Source: Bryobacteraceae bacterium
Lineage (GTDB): Bacteria; Acidobacteriota; Terriglobia; Bryobacterales; Bryobacteraceae
Direction of reading: 5' to 3'
Length of the DNA stretch: 64,000 nucleotides
Assembly: GCA_025055455.1 (NCBI GenBank)
Contig: JANWXD010000002.1
Coordinates: 9,808-73,807 of the forward strand
Shown here piece by piece: positions 1 through 9,057 of this stretch (position 1 is the stretch's first letter; every line of letters begins with the position of its first letter). A program made the translations under genes and the position numbers. The notes beneath the pieces are model-generated. The model did not search any database. It was not told the DNA's origin and saw only the letters and a program-made list of their open reading frames with translations.

Positions 1-425
1 GGCTGGGAGACGAGCAGGTTGTCCACGTCCACGCCCAGCTTGCGGGCATAGATGGGATCCAGGGCATGCTCGACGTCGATGAAGGCCGCCATGCCTCCGG
101 CTTTTTGTGCTTCGGCAATGACTTGGAGCGCGACGGTGGTCTTGCCGGAGGATTCCGGTCCGAAGATCTCCGAGATGCGACCCCGCGGGAAGCCGCCGAC
201 CCCTAGAGCGGCGTCCAGCGCCAGCGAGCCGGTCGAGATCGCCGCGACGGGAACGATCGCATCCTTCGCCCCGAGGCGGACAATGGAGCCCTTGCCGAAC
301 TGCTTTTCGATCTGGCCGAGCGTCAAGCCGAGCATCCGGGCGCGCTCGGAAGAGTCCAGGCGCGCTGGGACAGCGGCGGACCGCGGCGTTCCGGCCGACA
401 TGCGAAGCGTCTCTTTTTCTTCCAT
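1..425 (-). CDS. recA: RecA recombinase, 5' part only (runs off the window)
   Basis: RecA forms ATP-dependent filaments on single-stranded DNA, drives homologous recombination and triggers LexA self-cleavage. The first 141 residues are visible. They include the Walker A motif GPESSGKT at about residues 89-96 and the stretch [11 protein letters not shown] that follows it, both diagnostic of RecA. The frame opens with ATG at 425, about 10 bases after a GGGAAGGA ribosome-binding site; an internal ATG eight codons on is less likely. A TATAAT-like -10 lies at 466-471 on the same strand, without a clear -35. The C-terminal two thirds, including the L1/L2 DNA-binding loops, lie outside the window. 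lexA is also in this window, about 53 kb away. Confidence 0.97.
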   Translation of the reverse strand, partial: MEEKETLRMSAGTPRSAAVPARLDSSERARMLGLTLGQIEKQFGKGSIVRLGAKDAIVPVAAISTGSLALDAALGVGGFPRGRISEIFGPESSGKTTVALQVIAEAQKAGGMAAFIDVEHALDPIYARKLGVDVDNLLVSQ

Positions 426-512
426 GAACGAGGCGTCCTTCCCGGGGGAGGGTGGCTCGACCAAGATTATAGCCGACGCACGGCTTGCGGAGCTTCCGCC
501 CGCGGGCGAGAA

Positions 513-737
513 TTAGCCGTCGTGTCGCCGAGACCGCCGGTCGCGGCGGACCGCCAGCACCAACACGCCTGCTAGGATCGCCACCGGGGGTACAAGCATC
601 ACCATAATGCCGCGGTTGAGCACCCGGGCGCGCTCGGCCTGCTGCGCCTCCGCGGTGCGCTGGCACATGACGCATTGGCTCGGCAGGATCGCCGCTGCCA
701 CGGCCGCGACGGCCACAAGGCGCGCCCAGGCCGTCAT
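513..737 (-). CDS. Small membrane protein with CxxC, last gene of the cox operon
   Basis: This is a 74-residue protein with an N-terminal hydrophobic segment, a Cys-Val-Met-Cys pair (residues 22-25), a short charged stretch and a second hydrophobic helix (about 45-63), ending in an Arg-rich tail. Its ATG overlaps the stop of the subunit IV gene by four bases (ATGA), so it is very probably translationally coupled to the oxidase. The function is not known to me. The CxxC next to a membrane segment, in an oxidase operon, could mean copper handling or a structural accessory role, but that is inference. The first helix could also be a signal peptide, which would leave CxxC just outside the membrane. 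Confidence 0.75.
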   Translation of the reverse strand: MTAWARLVAVAAVAAAILPSQCVMCQRTAEAQQAERARVLNRGIMVMLVPPVAILAGVLVLAVRRDRRSRRHDG

Positions 738-1045
738 CGGGGCCGCAACTCCATCAGCCGGAAAGAGTCCGGCATAAAGATGAACAGCAGCAGAATGCAG
801 AAGATCAGCATCGGGAACAGGGTCAGGAAGAGGCTGAAGCGTTCGAACTTGAGATGCATGAAGTAGGCGATGATCAGCGCGCCTTTGATGACGGAAAGTC
901 CCATCAGGGCGGTCAGCATGAGCAGCAGCGGCACGTGGAAGTAGGCCAGCAACACCTCCACCACGGTCATGGCCAGCAACGCCACCCACACCCAGACGAA
1001 GGTCTTGGCCGTCACCGCGATGGCTTGTTCGGAATGGGCCTGCAT
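734..1045 (-). CDS. Cytochrome c oxidase subunit IV-type protein
   Basis: This 103-residue protein has three predicted membrane helices and matches the CtaF/CyoD-type subunit IV of heme-copper oxidases. Recognisable features are the helix beginning VWVALLAMTVVEVLLAYF and the second helix ending IAYFMHLKFER, whose HLKFE sequence is typical of the family. Subunit IV is thought to help assembly or stability of the catalytic core and has no redox centre. It lies 10 bases downstream of the first subunit III gene and overlaps the next gene by four bases, in the order expected for a type A oxidase operon. Confidence 0.9.
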   Translation of the reverse strand: MQAHSEQAIAVTAKTFVWVWVALLAMTVVEVLLAYFHVPLLLMLTALMGLSVIKGALIIAYFMHLKFERFSLFLTLFPMLIFCILLLFIFMPDSFRLMELRPR

Positions 1046-1055
1046 GCGCGTCCTC

Positions 1056-1691
<636 letters not shown>

Positions 1692-1698
1692 CAGCTCC

Positions 1699-2322
1699 TC
1701 ACCCCCAGAATCGGAATAGTAAGAGCAAATAAATCCACAATCCGTCCATGAAATGCCAATACAGCGCGGCGACGTCTACCGCAGTGCGGCGCCCCGGCCC
1801 CAGCCGCAGCCTCCAGGCGCAGACCGCGATATAGAGGAGCGCCAGCAGTCCGCCGCCCAAGTGCAGGGCGTGCGCCACGGTGAACAGGTAGAAAAACGAG
1901 CTGCTCGGGTTCGTGGCCAGGTAAATTCCCGCGGCGGCCAGTTGGCGCCAGGATGCGTACTGGCCGGCCAGAAACAGCAAGCCGAGCGCGGTGCCGGCCA
2001 GCCACAGATAGTTGAACGACTCCCGCCGGCCGAGCCGCAGCGCCCGCCGCGCCCGCTCGATCATGACGCTGCTGGCCAGCAGCACCGCAGTATTGAGCCA
2101 GAGAATGCCCGGCACACCCAAGCTCTGCCAGTCCCCACCCAAGCCGCGCCGCACGATCATGGCGCTGGTGAGTGCGGCAAAGAGCATGACGATGGAGGCG
2201 CAGGCCACGACGATGCCGGTGATCCCGGCGCGGCGGGCGGCGCCTCCGCCGGATCTTCCGTCGCCGCCGGGCTCCACCGGAGGCGGGACGTTTACGACAT
2301 CGGCCGGCGAGACCCGGGCCAT
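1699..2322 (-). CDS. Cytochrome c oxidase subunit III-like protein (copy 2)
   Basis: This 207-residue membrane protein is a second subunit III homologue. It has an N-terminal extension, then helices beginning GIVVACASIVMLFAALTSAMI and ending ALYWHFMDGLWIYLLLLFRFWG; the YWHFMDGLW motif is the subunit III C-terminal signature. It begins three bases after the subunit I stop and ends seven bases before copy 1, so all are co-transcribed. Two unlike subunit III genes side by side occur in some other bacterial oxidase operons. Which one sits in the mature complex, or whether both do, cannot be told from sequence. Confidence 0.93.
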   Translation of the reverse strand: MARVSPADVVNVPPPVEPGGDGRSGGGAARRAGITGIVVACASIVMLFAALTSAMIVRRGLGGDWQSLGVPGILWLNTAVLLASSVMIERARRALRLGRRESFNYLWLAGTALGLLFLAGQYASWRQLAAAGIYLATNPSSSFFYLFTVAHALHLGGGLLALLYIAVCAWRLRLGPGRRTAVDVAALYWHFMDGLWIYLLLLFRFWG

Positions 2323-2325
2323 CGC

Positions 2326-4098
2326 CTACTCCTTTACGGCCACTGCGGGTTCGTTTTGCATGAGATAGTCCTTTTCGGCGCCCGGCACGCTGTATTCGTA
2401 GGCGCCGCGGTAGACTTCCGGCAGCCGGCCGCCGAAATTGTCATGCGGTGGGGGCGAAGGGACGGTCCACTCGAGCGTGGTGGCCTCCCACGGGTTCACC
2501 GGCGCTTTGGCGCCCTTTTTCATGCTCCAGAAGAAGTTGAACAGGAAGATCAACTGCGCCGCCGCGGTGAAGAACGCGGCGTGCGTCATGAAGGTGTGGA
2601 CCGGCAGCAACTCGCCGAGAAACTCGAACTCTTTGAAGTTTGGATAGCGGCGCGGGTTACCCGCTACGCCCACAAAGTGCATGGGCGTGAAGATGGCGTA
2701 GACGCCGATGAACGTCAGGTAGAAGTGAATCTTGCCCAGGGTTTCGTTCATCATGCGCCCGTACATTTTGGGGAACCAGTAATAGGTGCCGGCGAAGATC
2801 CCGAAGATCGCCGCCACGCCCATGATCATGTGGAAATGCCCCACGACGAAGTACGTGTCGTGCAGGTAGAGGTCCAGCGCGGGCTGGCCGAGAAAGATCC
2901 CGCTGATGCCACCGGTGACGAACAGCGAGACGAAGCCCAGGGCGAACAGCATGGGCGTGGTGAAGCGGATGCGGGCGCCCCACAAGGTCCCGATCCAGTT
3001 GAAGGTCTTGATGGCCGAGGGCACGCCGATGGCCATCGTGAGCACGGAGAAGGCGATCCCGGTGTAAGGGTTCATGCCGCTCACGAACATGTGGTGGCCC
3101 CACACCAGAAAGCCCAGGAATCCGATGGCCAGGATGGCGTACACCATGGCGCGGTAGCCGAAGATCGGCTTCCGAGCAAAAACGGACAAGACCGTGGAAG
3201 TGAGGCCCATGCCCGGCAGAATGGCGATGTAGACCTCGGGATGGCCGAAGAACCAGAACAGGTGCTGCCACAGCAAGGGCGAGCCGCCTTTGTGATTGAG
3301 GATCTGGTCGTTGACCACCAAACCGGCAGGCAGGAAAAAGCTGGTCCCGGCCGTACGGTCCAGGAGCAGGAGGATGCCGGCGGCGAGCAGCACGGCGAAG
3401 CCGAGCAGACTCAGGATGGCCGTGACGAACCAGGCCCAGCAGGTCAGGGGCATGCGCATCAAGGTCATGCCCTTGGCGCGCAGGTCAATGGTGGTGGCGA
3501 TGAAGTTGATGGCGCCCATCAAGGAAGCCGCGCAGAAGAGCGCGATGCTCAGGATCCACAGGGTCTGGCCGGTGCCCTGGCCCGGGCCCGCGATCTCTCC
3601 GACGGCGCTCAGGGGCGGGTAAGCCGTCCAGCCCGACAGCGGCGCGCCGCCAGGTACGAAAAAGGCCGCTAGTAGAACCACCAGCGCCGCGAAGGTCGTC
3701 CAGAACGAGAGCATGTTGATGACCGGGAAGGCCATGTCTTCGGCGCCGATTTGCAAGGGCAGGAAGTAGTTCCCAAAACCCGACTGCGGCGCCGTCGTGA
3801 GCACGAAGAACACCATGATGGTGCCGTGCATGGTCATCAGCGACAAGTACAGCTCCGGCGTCATGATCCCGCCGGCGGCGCCGGTGGGCCACAATTTCTC
3901 GAACCAGGAGACCTTGGCGTCGGGATAGATCATGTGGTAGCGCATGAGCACCGACAGCAGCATCCCGACGAAAACGGAGAACAAGGCGAGCAAGTAATAC
4001 TGCTTGCCGATGACCTTGTGATCCGTGCTGAAAATGTAGCGGCGCAGGAACCCCTTGGGGGCGGCGTGCACCGCGTGGTGAGTGACCGGTGATGACAT
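2326..4098 (-). CDS. ctaD: Cytochrome c oxidase subunit I (catalytic)
   Basis: A 590-residue catalytic subunit of an aa3-type oxidase. It reduces O2 to water with electrons from subunit II and pumps protons across the inner membrane. Metal ligands visible include His91 (MHGTIM, low-spin heme), His286 and Tyr290 in GHPEVY (CuB and the cross-linked tyrosine), His335-His336 (CuB), and the histidines in GHFHM near residue 420. The Glu288 of HPEVY and the region FGNYFLPLQIGAEDMAFP near residue 110 fit an A-family enzyme with a D-type proton channel. The start at 4098 (MSSPVTHHAV) is supported by the usual N-terminal tail before the first helix. It lies 49 bases after subunit II. Confidence 0.98.
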   Translation of the reverse strand: MSSPVTHHAVHAAPKGFLRRYIFSTDHKVIGKQYYLLALFSVFVGMLLSVLMRYHMIYPDAKVSWFEKLWPTGAAGGIMTPELYLSLMTMHGTIMVFFVLTTAPQSGFGNYFLPLQIGAEDMAFPVINMLSFWTTFAALVVLLAAFFVPGGAPLSGWTAYPPLSAVGEIAGPGQGTGQTLWILSIALFCAASLMGAINFIATTIDLRAKGMTLMRMPLTCWAWFVTAILSLLGFAVLLAAGILLLLDRTAGTSFFLPAGLVVNDQILNHKGGSPLLWQHLFWFFGHPEVYIAILPGMGLTSTVLSVFARKPIFGYRAMVYAILAIGFLGFLVWGHHMFVSGMNPYTGIAFSVLTMAIGVPSAIKTFNWIGTLWGARIRFTTPMLFALGFVSLFVTGGISGIFLGQPALDLYLHDTYFVVGHFHMIMGVAAIFGIFAGTYYWFPKMYGRMMNETLGKIHFYLTFIGVYAIFTPMHFVGVAGNPRRYPNFKEFEFLGELLPVHTFMTHAAFFTAAAQLIFLFNFFWSMKKGAKAPVNPWEATTLEWTVPSPPPHDNFGGRLPEVYRGAYEYSVPGAEKDYLMQNEPAVAVKE

Positions 4099-4147
4099 CC
4101 CAACTCCCCTCCGGTGGCTCCGGCCAGCTCAGCGCCGGAAGCTCACC

Positions 4148-4951
4148 TCACGGTTGCTGGAGCTGGCGCAGTTGCTCCACTTGCGCCTGCTCCCATCGAC
4201 GAAACTCTTCCGCCGTCAGCACCTCGAGCGTGCTCCGCATCTGGTGGTGCCCGAGGCCGCACAGCTCCGAGCACGGGATCTCGTAGACGCCGGTCTTGTC
4301 CGCCTGGAACACCAGCGGGATCTCCATGCCCGGCACCAGATCCTGTTTGAGGCGCAACTCCCGGACAAAGAAGTTATGGATGACGTCGCGTGACTTGAGC
4401 GTCAACCGCACGGGCGTGCCGACCGGGACGCGGAGGGCCGAGGTGACGATATCGTCGCGGGCCGCCGGATCGGTGTCGTCCAGGCCGAACGGGTTGCCGC
4501 CGGCGTCATTGATGAGCTTGATGTCGGTTCGCCCGAACTTGCCGTCGGGACCCGGGTAGCGGAAGCTCCAGGCGAACTGTTTGCCGAGCACCTCGACGCG
4601 CAGGGCGTTCTCGGGAGGGCGGCCTAAGTGAACCCCGGCATAGACCCGCGTGCTTGCCAGGACCGCCCCGATGAACAACACCGCTGCGGCGGAGGTCCAC
4701 AACACCTCCAGCTTGTTGTTGCCGTGGGAGTAGACGGCGCGCTGGCCCCGGTCTCGGTAGCGCACGATCACATAGCCCAAAGCGAGCTGGGCAAGAAAAA
4801 AAATCACGCCCGTCACCAGGAGCGTGCTGAGAAAGTGCTGATCGTAAATGATGCCGTGCTGGTTGATGGGCGGGGGGAACCACCACAGCCGCGCCAGGAA
4901 GACGTAGACGATGACAATGGCAAACGCCCAGACGATGAACGCCAGCGGCAT
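4148..4951 (-). CDS. ctaC: Cytochrome c oxidase subunit II (CuA)
   Basis: This 267-residue subunit II accepts electrons from cytochrome c through its binuclear CuA centre. It has two or more N-terminal helices and a periplasmic cupredoxin domain. All CuA ligands are present: His192 and the cluster Cys227-x-Glu229-x-Cys231-x3-His235-x2-Met238. There is no fused cytochrome c domain, so a separate donor is needed. The frame is open for another 120 codons upstream, but the ATG at 4951 is chosen because an AGAGGAGGCGGG ribosome-binding site lies directly before it and the upstream stretch lacks protein-like composition. It is the first gene of the operon. Confidence 0.96.
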   Translation of the reverse strand: MPLAFIVWAFAIVIVYVFLARLWWFPPPINQHGIIYDQHFLSTLLVTGVIFFLAQLALGYVIVRYRDRGQRAVYSHGNNKLEVLWTSAAAVLFIGAVLASTRVYAGVHLGRPPENALRVEVLGKQFAWSFRYPGPDGKFGRTDIKLINDAGGNPFGLDDTDPAARDDIVTSALRVPVGTPVRLTLKSRDVIHNFFVRELRLKQDLVPGMEIPLVFQADKTGVYEIPCSELCGLGHHQMRSTLEVLTAEEFRRWEQAQVEQLRQLQQP

Positions 4952-4956
4952 CCCGC

Positions 4957-4980
4957 CTCCTCTACAGAGGGTACACCCTC
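4957..4980 (-). promoter_or_regulatory. Overlapping inverted repeats over the ctaC ribosome-binding site
   Basis: Two palindromes share bases here. On the minus strand GAGGG-TGTA-CCCTC (4967-4980) and CCTCT-GT-AGAGG (4959-4970) overlap on the CCTC, so only one hairpin can form at a time. The second covers the first part of the AGGAGG ribosome-binding site of ctaC. This could be an operator or a translation switch; neither is proven. The two-base loop of the second palindrome is tight, so as RNA it would open at least one pair. Confidence 0.4.
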
Positions 4981-4995
4981 GGATTCCGACGCTCA

Positions 4996-5024
4996 TACAT
5001 ATCACACTCGTAGGGCAAGTGCAA
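4996..5024 (-). promoter_or_regulatory. Probable sigma-70-type promoter of the cox operon
   Basis: On the minus strand TTGCAC (5019-5024) and TATGTA (4996-5001) are separated by exactly 17 bases, with a TG two bases before the -10 that makes it an extended -10. Transcription would begin near 4989 and leave a leader of about 38 bases containing the overlapping palindromes. No other good promoter is visible upstream of ctaC. Confidence 0.55.
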
Positions 5025-5210
5025 CAGTCGCACTGAAAACTTTTTGGGCTCTTTCCAGGAGAGCCGGGACCGCGCGGGACGAAGGTCCATGGGCGCGGCG
5101 GGCGTGATCCCCGTTGCTCGGTCGGCTGGGCTGTCGCCGAGCGGGGGCTCCTGGTCTCGAAGCGACTCCCGCCAGGTCCTGATTCGGCCGCAGAAGTCCT
5201 AGGAGTCCGG

Positions 5211-5239
5211 TTGCCTAATAGCCGGATCTTGGCTATAAT
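5211..5239 (+). promoter_or_regulatory. Near-consensus sigma-70 promoter
   Basis: TTGCCT at 5211-5216 and a perfect TATAAT at 5234-5239 are 17 bases apart. The expected start of transcription is about 5246, only about five bases before the ATG of the broken glycosyltransferase at 5251, so the message would be nearly leaderless. The promoter diverges from the cox promoter about 190 bases away. Confidence 0.65.
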
Positions 5240-5250
5240 CCTGCCCCAGA

Positions 5251-6611
5251 ATGTTAGTACGTACGGGCACCCTCCCTTACGTAATGGCCGTGGTAGTTGT
5301 AGTCGCCGCAATGGGTGCGACCAAGCTCGATTACCCTCTCATCGGAGACCAGACTCTGTTTGCGATGGGCGCACAAGTGATCTCCGACGGAGGCGTACTG
5401 TACAGAGATTTCTGGGACATCAAACCGCCAGGCATATTCCTGTGGTTTCTCGCGGCCGGAGAGCTATTTGGGTTCTCAGACTTCGGAGTTCGAATCTTCG
5501 ACATCCTTTACCAGTGTACCTTCGCTGCGCTGATGGTCTGGATGCTGAGCCCTTTGGTTGGGGGTCGGACAGCGGCTTTGGCCGCACTGTTGACCGTCGG
5601 GTGGTATTACGCTTTTTGCGAGCACTTACTCTTCGTTGAACCCCTGGTGCAACTCCCGTTGTTCCTCACCCTAGCAGGCGTAACCCGAGCCCACAGCTCT
5701 AGAAATTCATCGGTCTGGTTCCTGGCCGCGGGCGCGGGCACCGGCCTTGCAACTCTTTTCAAACCGGTGCTTGGCCTTGTGGGTCTCGGGGTGTGGTTGG
5801 CAGGGGCTCGCGGCCGAAGGGGCTGGCTGCCCGCAGCGCTGGGGGCGGCGATTCCCGTTTCGGTGACGCTCACGTGGTTCGCTGCGCATGCGCCTTTCCG
5901 CTTGAGTCGGTATTAGATTTGGGTCTGAGAACTTGGCTGAAGCGCGCCGGTGCGCTGATCCTTTTGGCAGTCGCATCACTTATGGTCCGACGTGACCGAC
6001 TGACGGCGAGCTGCGCTGCGTGGATCTTGAGTGCGGTGGCTGTCATCATGCTGCAAGTGCGGTCGTGGTGGGGATATCAGTGGGTCTTACTAATCTGTCC
6101 GCTGTCGATTCTGAGTGCGCTGAGCCTCGAAGCCGCTGTTCAGACGCTAAAAACATGCGCACGCAGATGGGTAGCCATTGTACTGTTCAGCGTTGTACTT
6201 GTGCCCTTCGTGAGAAAAGTGATCGCCATTAACGTGAAAGACCGCGAAACGCACTTCGCTCAGCTTGTTCTTGTTAATCGGGAAGTGCAATTCCTAAAAC
6301 AATCCTTGTCGGGTCGTGTGCTTGTCGTGCAGAATCCTGAGATCTACTATCGTTCCCGACGGCGACCGGCTACGACAGTCCACACCTATCCCTTGATGTG
6401 GTCAAGTTCACAGATGCAGCGATTATGTTCGGAGATCCGGAGGTCTCAACCGGTGCTGACATTATTACCCAACTGGCTGAAACTAGATGAGTACCCCAGC
6501 GATTGCCTGTTACGATTTCTCGAAGACCACCGGGAAGTCCGCCGGTCCGAGCTCGGGGTCTGGTACGTCAAGCCGAGACGCCCCGCGGCGGAGAAGCAAC
6601 CGGGGCCGTAG
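5251..6611 (+). pseudogene. Broken membrane glycosyltransferase (ArnT/PMT-like)
   Basis: Two consecutive reading frames look like halves of one polytopic protein. The first (5251-5916, 221 codons) has the N-terminal features of GT39/GT83-type lipid-linked sugar transferases: YPLIGDQTLFA, the acidic loop YRDFWDIKPPGIFLW, then several helices. It stops at TAG 5914. The second continues in another frame from about 5905 to 6611 with helices (LKRAGALILLAVASL onward) and a soluble C-terminal domain. Around 5890-5920 a periplasmic loop seems missing, so the lesion looks like a deletion rather than one lost base. Base composition is clearly less GC-rich than in neighbouring genes, which suggests acquisition by transfer. 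The ATG at 5251 lacks a ribosome-binding site; ATG 5284 is an alternative. Confidence 0.7.
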
Positions 6612-6651
6612 GGGGCCCCGGAGCGGGCGTCGTGGGCTCGGAGATGGAGGG

Positions 6652-7791
6652 TCACAGCCACGCCACGAGCTTGGCCAAAAGGGCCGCCCGCGGGGCCAGG
6701 CAGCTCAGCAGGACGCTTTCTGCTGCCGAGTGCGCGCCTTCGCCGACGGCACCCAAGCCGTCGAGGGTCGGCACGCCGAGCGCGGCGGTGAAGTTGCCGT
6801 CCGAGCCCCCGCCGCTCGTCGATTCTTCCAATTCGAGGCCGAGCTCGCGCCCGAGGTTCTGGGCCGTGCGGAACAAACGCACCACCGCGGCCGTTCGCTC
6901 CATCGGCGGACGATTCAGGCCGCCGGTGACGCGAAGCGAGCAGCGCGCATCCACGGGCTTCAGGGCAGCGAATCGGCGCTCGAGCGCCGCGGCGTCGCGC
7001 AGCCTGAGGACGCGCACATCCACTTCGGCTCGCGCCTCCTCGGGTATCACGTTCACTCGCGTGCCGCCCGCAATCCGTCCCGGACTCACCGTGACGCCGC
7101 GCCGCGGGTTCGTAAAGCCGGCGACCCGGTCGAGTTGCCGCGCCAGTTCCACGATGGCGTTGGCGCCTTTTTCGAAATCCACTCCCGCATGCGCTGCGCG
7201 TCCCCGCACCACGATCGTGTAGCTGCCCACGCCCTTGCGCGCGGTTTTCAGCTTGCCTTCCAGACCGGTGGCCGGCTCGAGCACGAGAACCGCGTCCGAA
7301 CGCCGCGCCTCCCGCTCGGTCAAGGGACGCGAAGATTCGCTGCCCACCTCCTCGTCGGAGTTCAGTTGCAAGACCACGCGCCGCCGCACCGGCACCTCCA
7401 GCTCCCGCAGGGCGCGCATAGCGAAGACGAACAGCGCGATGCCGGTCTTCATGTCCAGCACGCCTGGCCCCCAGAGCCGCCCGCGCGCCACGCGGAACGG
7501 CATCCGCTCGAGCGTTCCCAGGGGATAGACGGTGTCGGAATGCCCCAGCGCGAGGATGCGGCCGGACTTGTTGTTTCCGGGGAGCTGGAACTCGCACTGC
7601 AAGTGGCGGCCGAAGCGGCCGCCGGGAAACGTTCGCGTGCGAGCGATGTCCGCCACCGAGTCCGCTACCAGCTCGACGAAGCGATTCACGGCCTCCGGCG
7701 CATCGCTTGGCGATTCGCACCGCACCAGCTGCTCCACCCACGCGATGAGGTCGGGTTGGTGCTCTCGCATCCAACGAAGCAAGAAATCCAT
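6652..7791 (-). CDS. M20-family metallopeptidase (carboxypeptidase G2-like)
   Basis: A 379-residue zinc hydrolase of the M20/ArgE/DapE/CPG2 family. Metal-binding and catalytic motifs appear in order: GHSDTVYP (His84 and the following Asp), GVLDMKTG (bridging Asp113), NSDEEVGS (Glu147-Glu148), a dimerisation domain with GRAAHAG, and the late GEGAHSAAE His motif. The spacing matches carboxypeptidase G2-type amidohydrolases that cut C-terminal amino acids, often glutamate, from peptides or conjugates. There is no signal peptide, so it is probably cytoplasmic. It is divergent from fabZ, with 24 bases between start codons. The substrate cannot be read from the sequence. Confidence 0.9.
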   Translation of the reverse strand: MDFLLRWMREHQPDLIAWVEQLVRCESPSDAPEAVNRFVELVADSVADIARTRTFPGGRFGRHLQCEFQLPGNNKSGRILALGHSDTVYPLGTLERMPFRVARGRLWGPGVLDMKTGIALFVFAMRALRELEVPVRRRVVLQLNSDEEVGSESSRPLTEREARRSDAVLVLEPATGLEGKLKTARKGVGSYTIVVRGRAAHAGVDFEKGANAIVELARQLDRVAGFTNPRRGVTVSPGRIAGGTRVNVIPEEARAEVDVRVLRLRDAAALERRFAALKPVDARCSLRVTGGLNRPPMERTAAVVRLFRTAQNLGRELGLELEESTSGGGSDGNFTAALGVPTLDGLGAVGEGAHSAAESVLLSCLAPRAALLAKLVAWL

Positions 7792-7795
7792 CGCC

Positions 7796-7804
7796 TGTTA
7801 TAAT
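7796..7804 (+). promoter_or_regulatory. Extended -10 element upstream of fabZ
   Basis: TGT followed by a perfect TATAAT (7799-7804) forms an extended -10. No matching -35 is present. Transcription would start near 7811, about five bases before the fabZ ATG, which also lacks a Shine-Dalgarno sequence, so the fabZ-lpxA-lpxI message may begin nearly leaderless. Confidence 0.45.
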
Positions 7805-7815
7805 AACGGGGCTGC

Positions 7816-8268
7816 ATGCCCCAGCTCGATGTGGAAGGGATCCGGAGGATTCTGCCGCACCGCTATCCCATGCTCCTGGTGGACCGCATCGTGGAGCTCG
7901 AGCCGGACCGCATCGTAGGCATCAAGAGCGTCACGCTCAACGAACCGTTCTTTGCCGGTCACTTTCCCGATTTTCCGGTCATGCCAGGCGTGCTGATCGT
8001 GGAAGCCATGGCGCAGGTGGCCGGAGTGCTGGTGCTGCAGAGCGTTCCGGATCGCGACAAGAAAGTCGTCTTGCTGGCGGCGATCGACAACGCGCGCTTC
8101 CGCCGTCCGGTGGTGCCGGGCGACCAGCTCCGCATCGAGATGAAGGTGGCGCGCCGCAAAGGCGCAGTCGCCAAGATGTACGGGGAGGCCCGCGTGGACG
8201 GCGTGCTGGTGGCCGAGGCGGAGGTGCTCTGCAAGCTGACCGACAAGGACGCCACGCCGACCCCGTAA
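7816..8268 (+). CDS. fabZ: (3R)-hydroxyacyl-ACP dehydratase
   Basis: FabZ removes water from (3R)-hydroxyacyl-ACP in type II fatty acid synthesis and competes with LpxA for the same hydroxyacyl-ACP. The 150-residue length, the ILPHRYPMLLVDR opening and the hot-dog active-site motif GHFPDFPVMPGV (His49, with Glu63 in the following helix) identify it. It is the first gene of a fabZ-lpxA-lpxI-dehydrogenase-tonB series; lpxA starts eight bases after its stop. This pairing is common in Gram-negative bacteria and balances membrane phospholipid against lipid A. Confidence 0.97.
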   Translation: MPQLDVEGIRRILPHRYPMLLVDRIVELEPDRIVGIKSVTLNEPFFAGHFPDFPVMPGVLIVEAMAQVAGVLVLQSVPDRDKKVVLLAAIDNARFRRPVVPGDQLRIEMKVARRKGAVAKMYGEARVDGVLVAEAEVLCKLTDKDATPTP

Positions 8269-8275
8269 GCCGCTC

Positions 8276-9052
8276 ATGGCGATCCATCCGACGGCGCTCG
8301 TCGATCCGAACGCTTCGGTTGCGCCTTCCGCCGAGATCGGACCGTACTCGATCGTGGGCCCGGAAGTGGAAATCGGCGCCGGCACGCGCCTGCTGGCTCA
8401 CGTCTACGTCGAAGGCCCCACGCGGATCGGCGAGGACAACATTTTCTATCCCTATTCGACCGTGGGCGTGGCCTCGCAGGATCTGAAATACAAGGGCGAG
8501 CGCGCCGAAACACGCATCGGAAACCGGAACAGGATCCGGGAATTCGTCACCATCCATCGGGGCACCCAAGGCGGCGGTTTGCTCACTGCGATCGGCGACG
8601 ACAATCTGCTGATGGCGTACGTGCACGTGGCGCACGACGTCCGCATCGGCAACCACACCGTGCTCGCCAACGGCGTCACCGTGGGCGGCCACGTCGAAGT
8701 CGGGGATTGGGCGGTGATCGGGGCCTTCACGGGCATCCACCAGTTTTGCCGCATCGGCCGCCACGCCATGATCGGTGGCTACACCGTGGTCACCCAGGAC
8801 GTGCTGCCGTTTTCGCTCACCGTGAGCGAGAGGCCCGCCAAAGTCTTCGGCGCCAACCGCACGGGTCTGGAGCGCCGCTGTTTCCCCAAAGAAACCATCG
8901 AGGCGTTGCAGCGGGCCCTCCGCATCCTGACCCGCTCCGGACTGAACACCTCGCAGGCCGTCGAGCGCATCCGCGCCGAAGGGCCGGTGTGCGCCGAAGT
9001 CGAGGAGCTGCTCGAGTTCATCCGCACCTCCGAGCGGGGTGTCATCAAGTAG
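8276..9052 (+). CDS. lpxA: Acyl-ACP--UDP-N-acetylglucosamine O-acyltransferase
   Basis: LpxA adds the first 3-hydroxyacyl chain to the UDP-sugar precursor of lipid A. The 258-residue protein has a left-handed beta-helix of hexapeptide repeats through about residue 190 and a helical C-terminal domain. The catalytic region HVAHDVRIG carries His120, the equivalent of His125 in E. coli, and the GIHQFCRIG segment near residue 155 is the normal acyl-site sequence. Start ATG 8276 gives the usual MAIHPTALVDP. It is followed five bases later by lpxI, so the two are co-transcribed. Whether it uses a 3-OH or a 3-NH2 sugar bears on the nearby Gfo/Idh gene. Confidence 0.97.
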   Translation: MAIHPTALVDPNASVAPSAEIGPYSIVGPEVEIGAGTRLLAHVYVEGPTRIGEDNIFYPYSTVGVASQDLKYKGERAETRIGNRNRIREFVTIHRGTQGGGLLTAIGDDNLLMAYVHVAHDVRIGNHTVLANGVTVGGHVEVGDWAVIGAFTGIHQFCRIGRHAMIGGYTVVTQDVLPFSLTVSERPAKVFGANRTGLERRCFPKETIEALQRALRILTRSGLNTSQAVERIRAEGPVCAEVEELLEFIRTSERGVIK

Positions 9053-9057
9053 GGAGC

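Noticed and set aside
426-512. LexA/SOS box upstream of recA
   Set aside because: A TATAAT is present, but no palindrome of known SOS-box type could be supported; the operator of this LexA is unknown.
1753-3672. 639-codon open frame on the plus strand
   Set aside because: It lies antisense to subunits I and III. Its His/Gln/Arg-rich product is typical of the reverse complement of a GC-rich membrane-protein gene.
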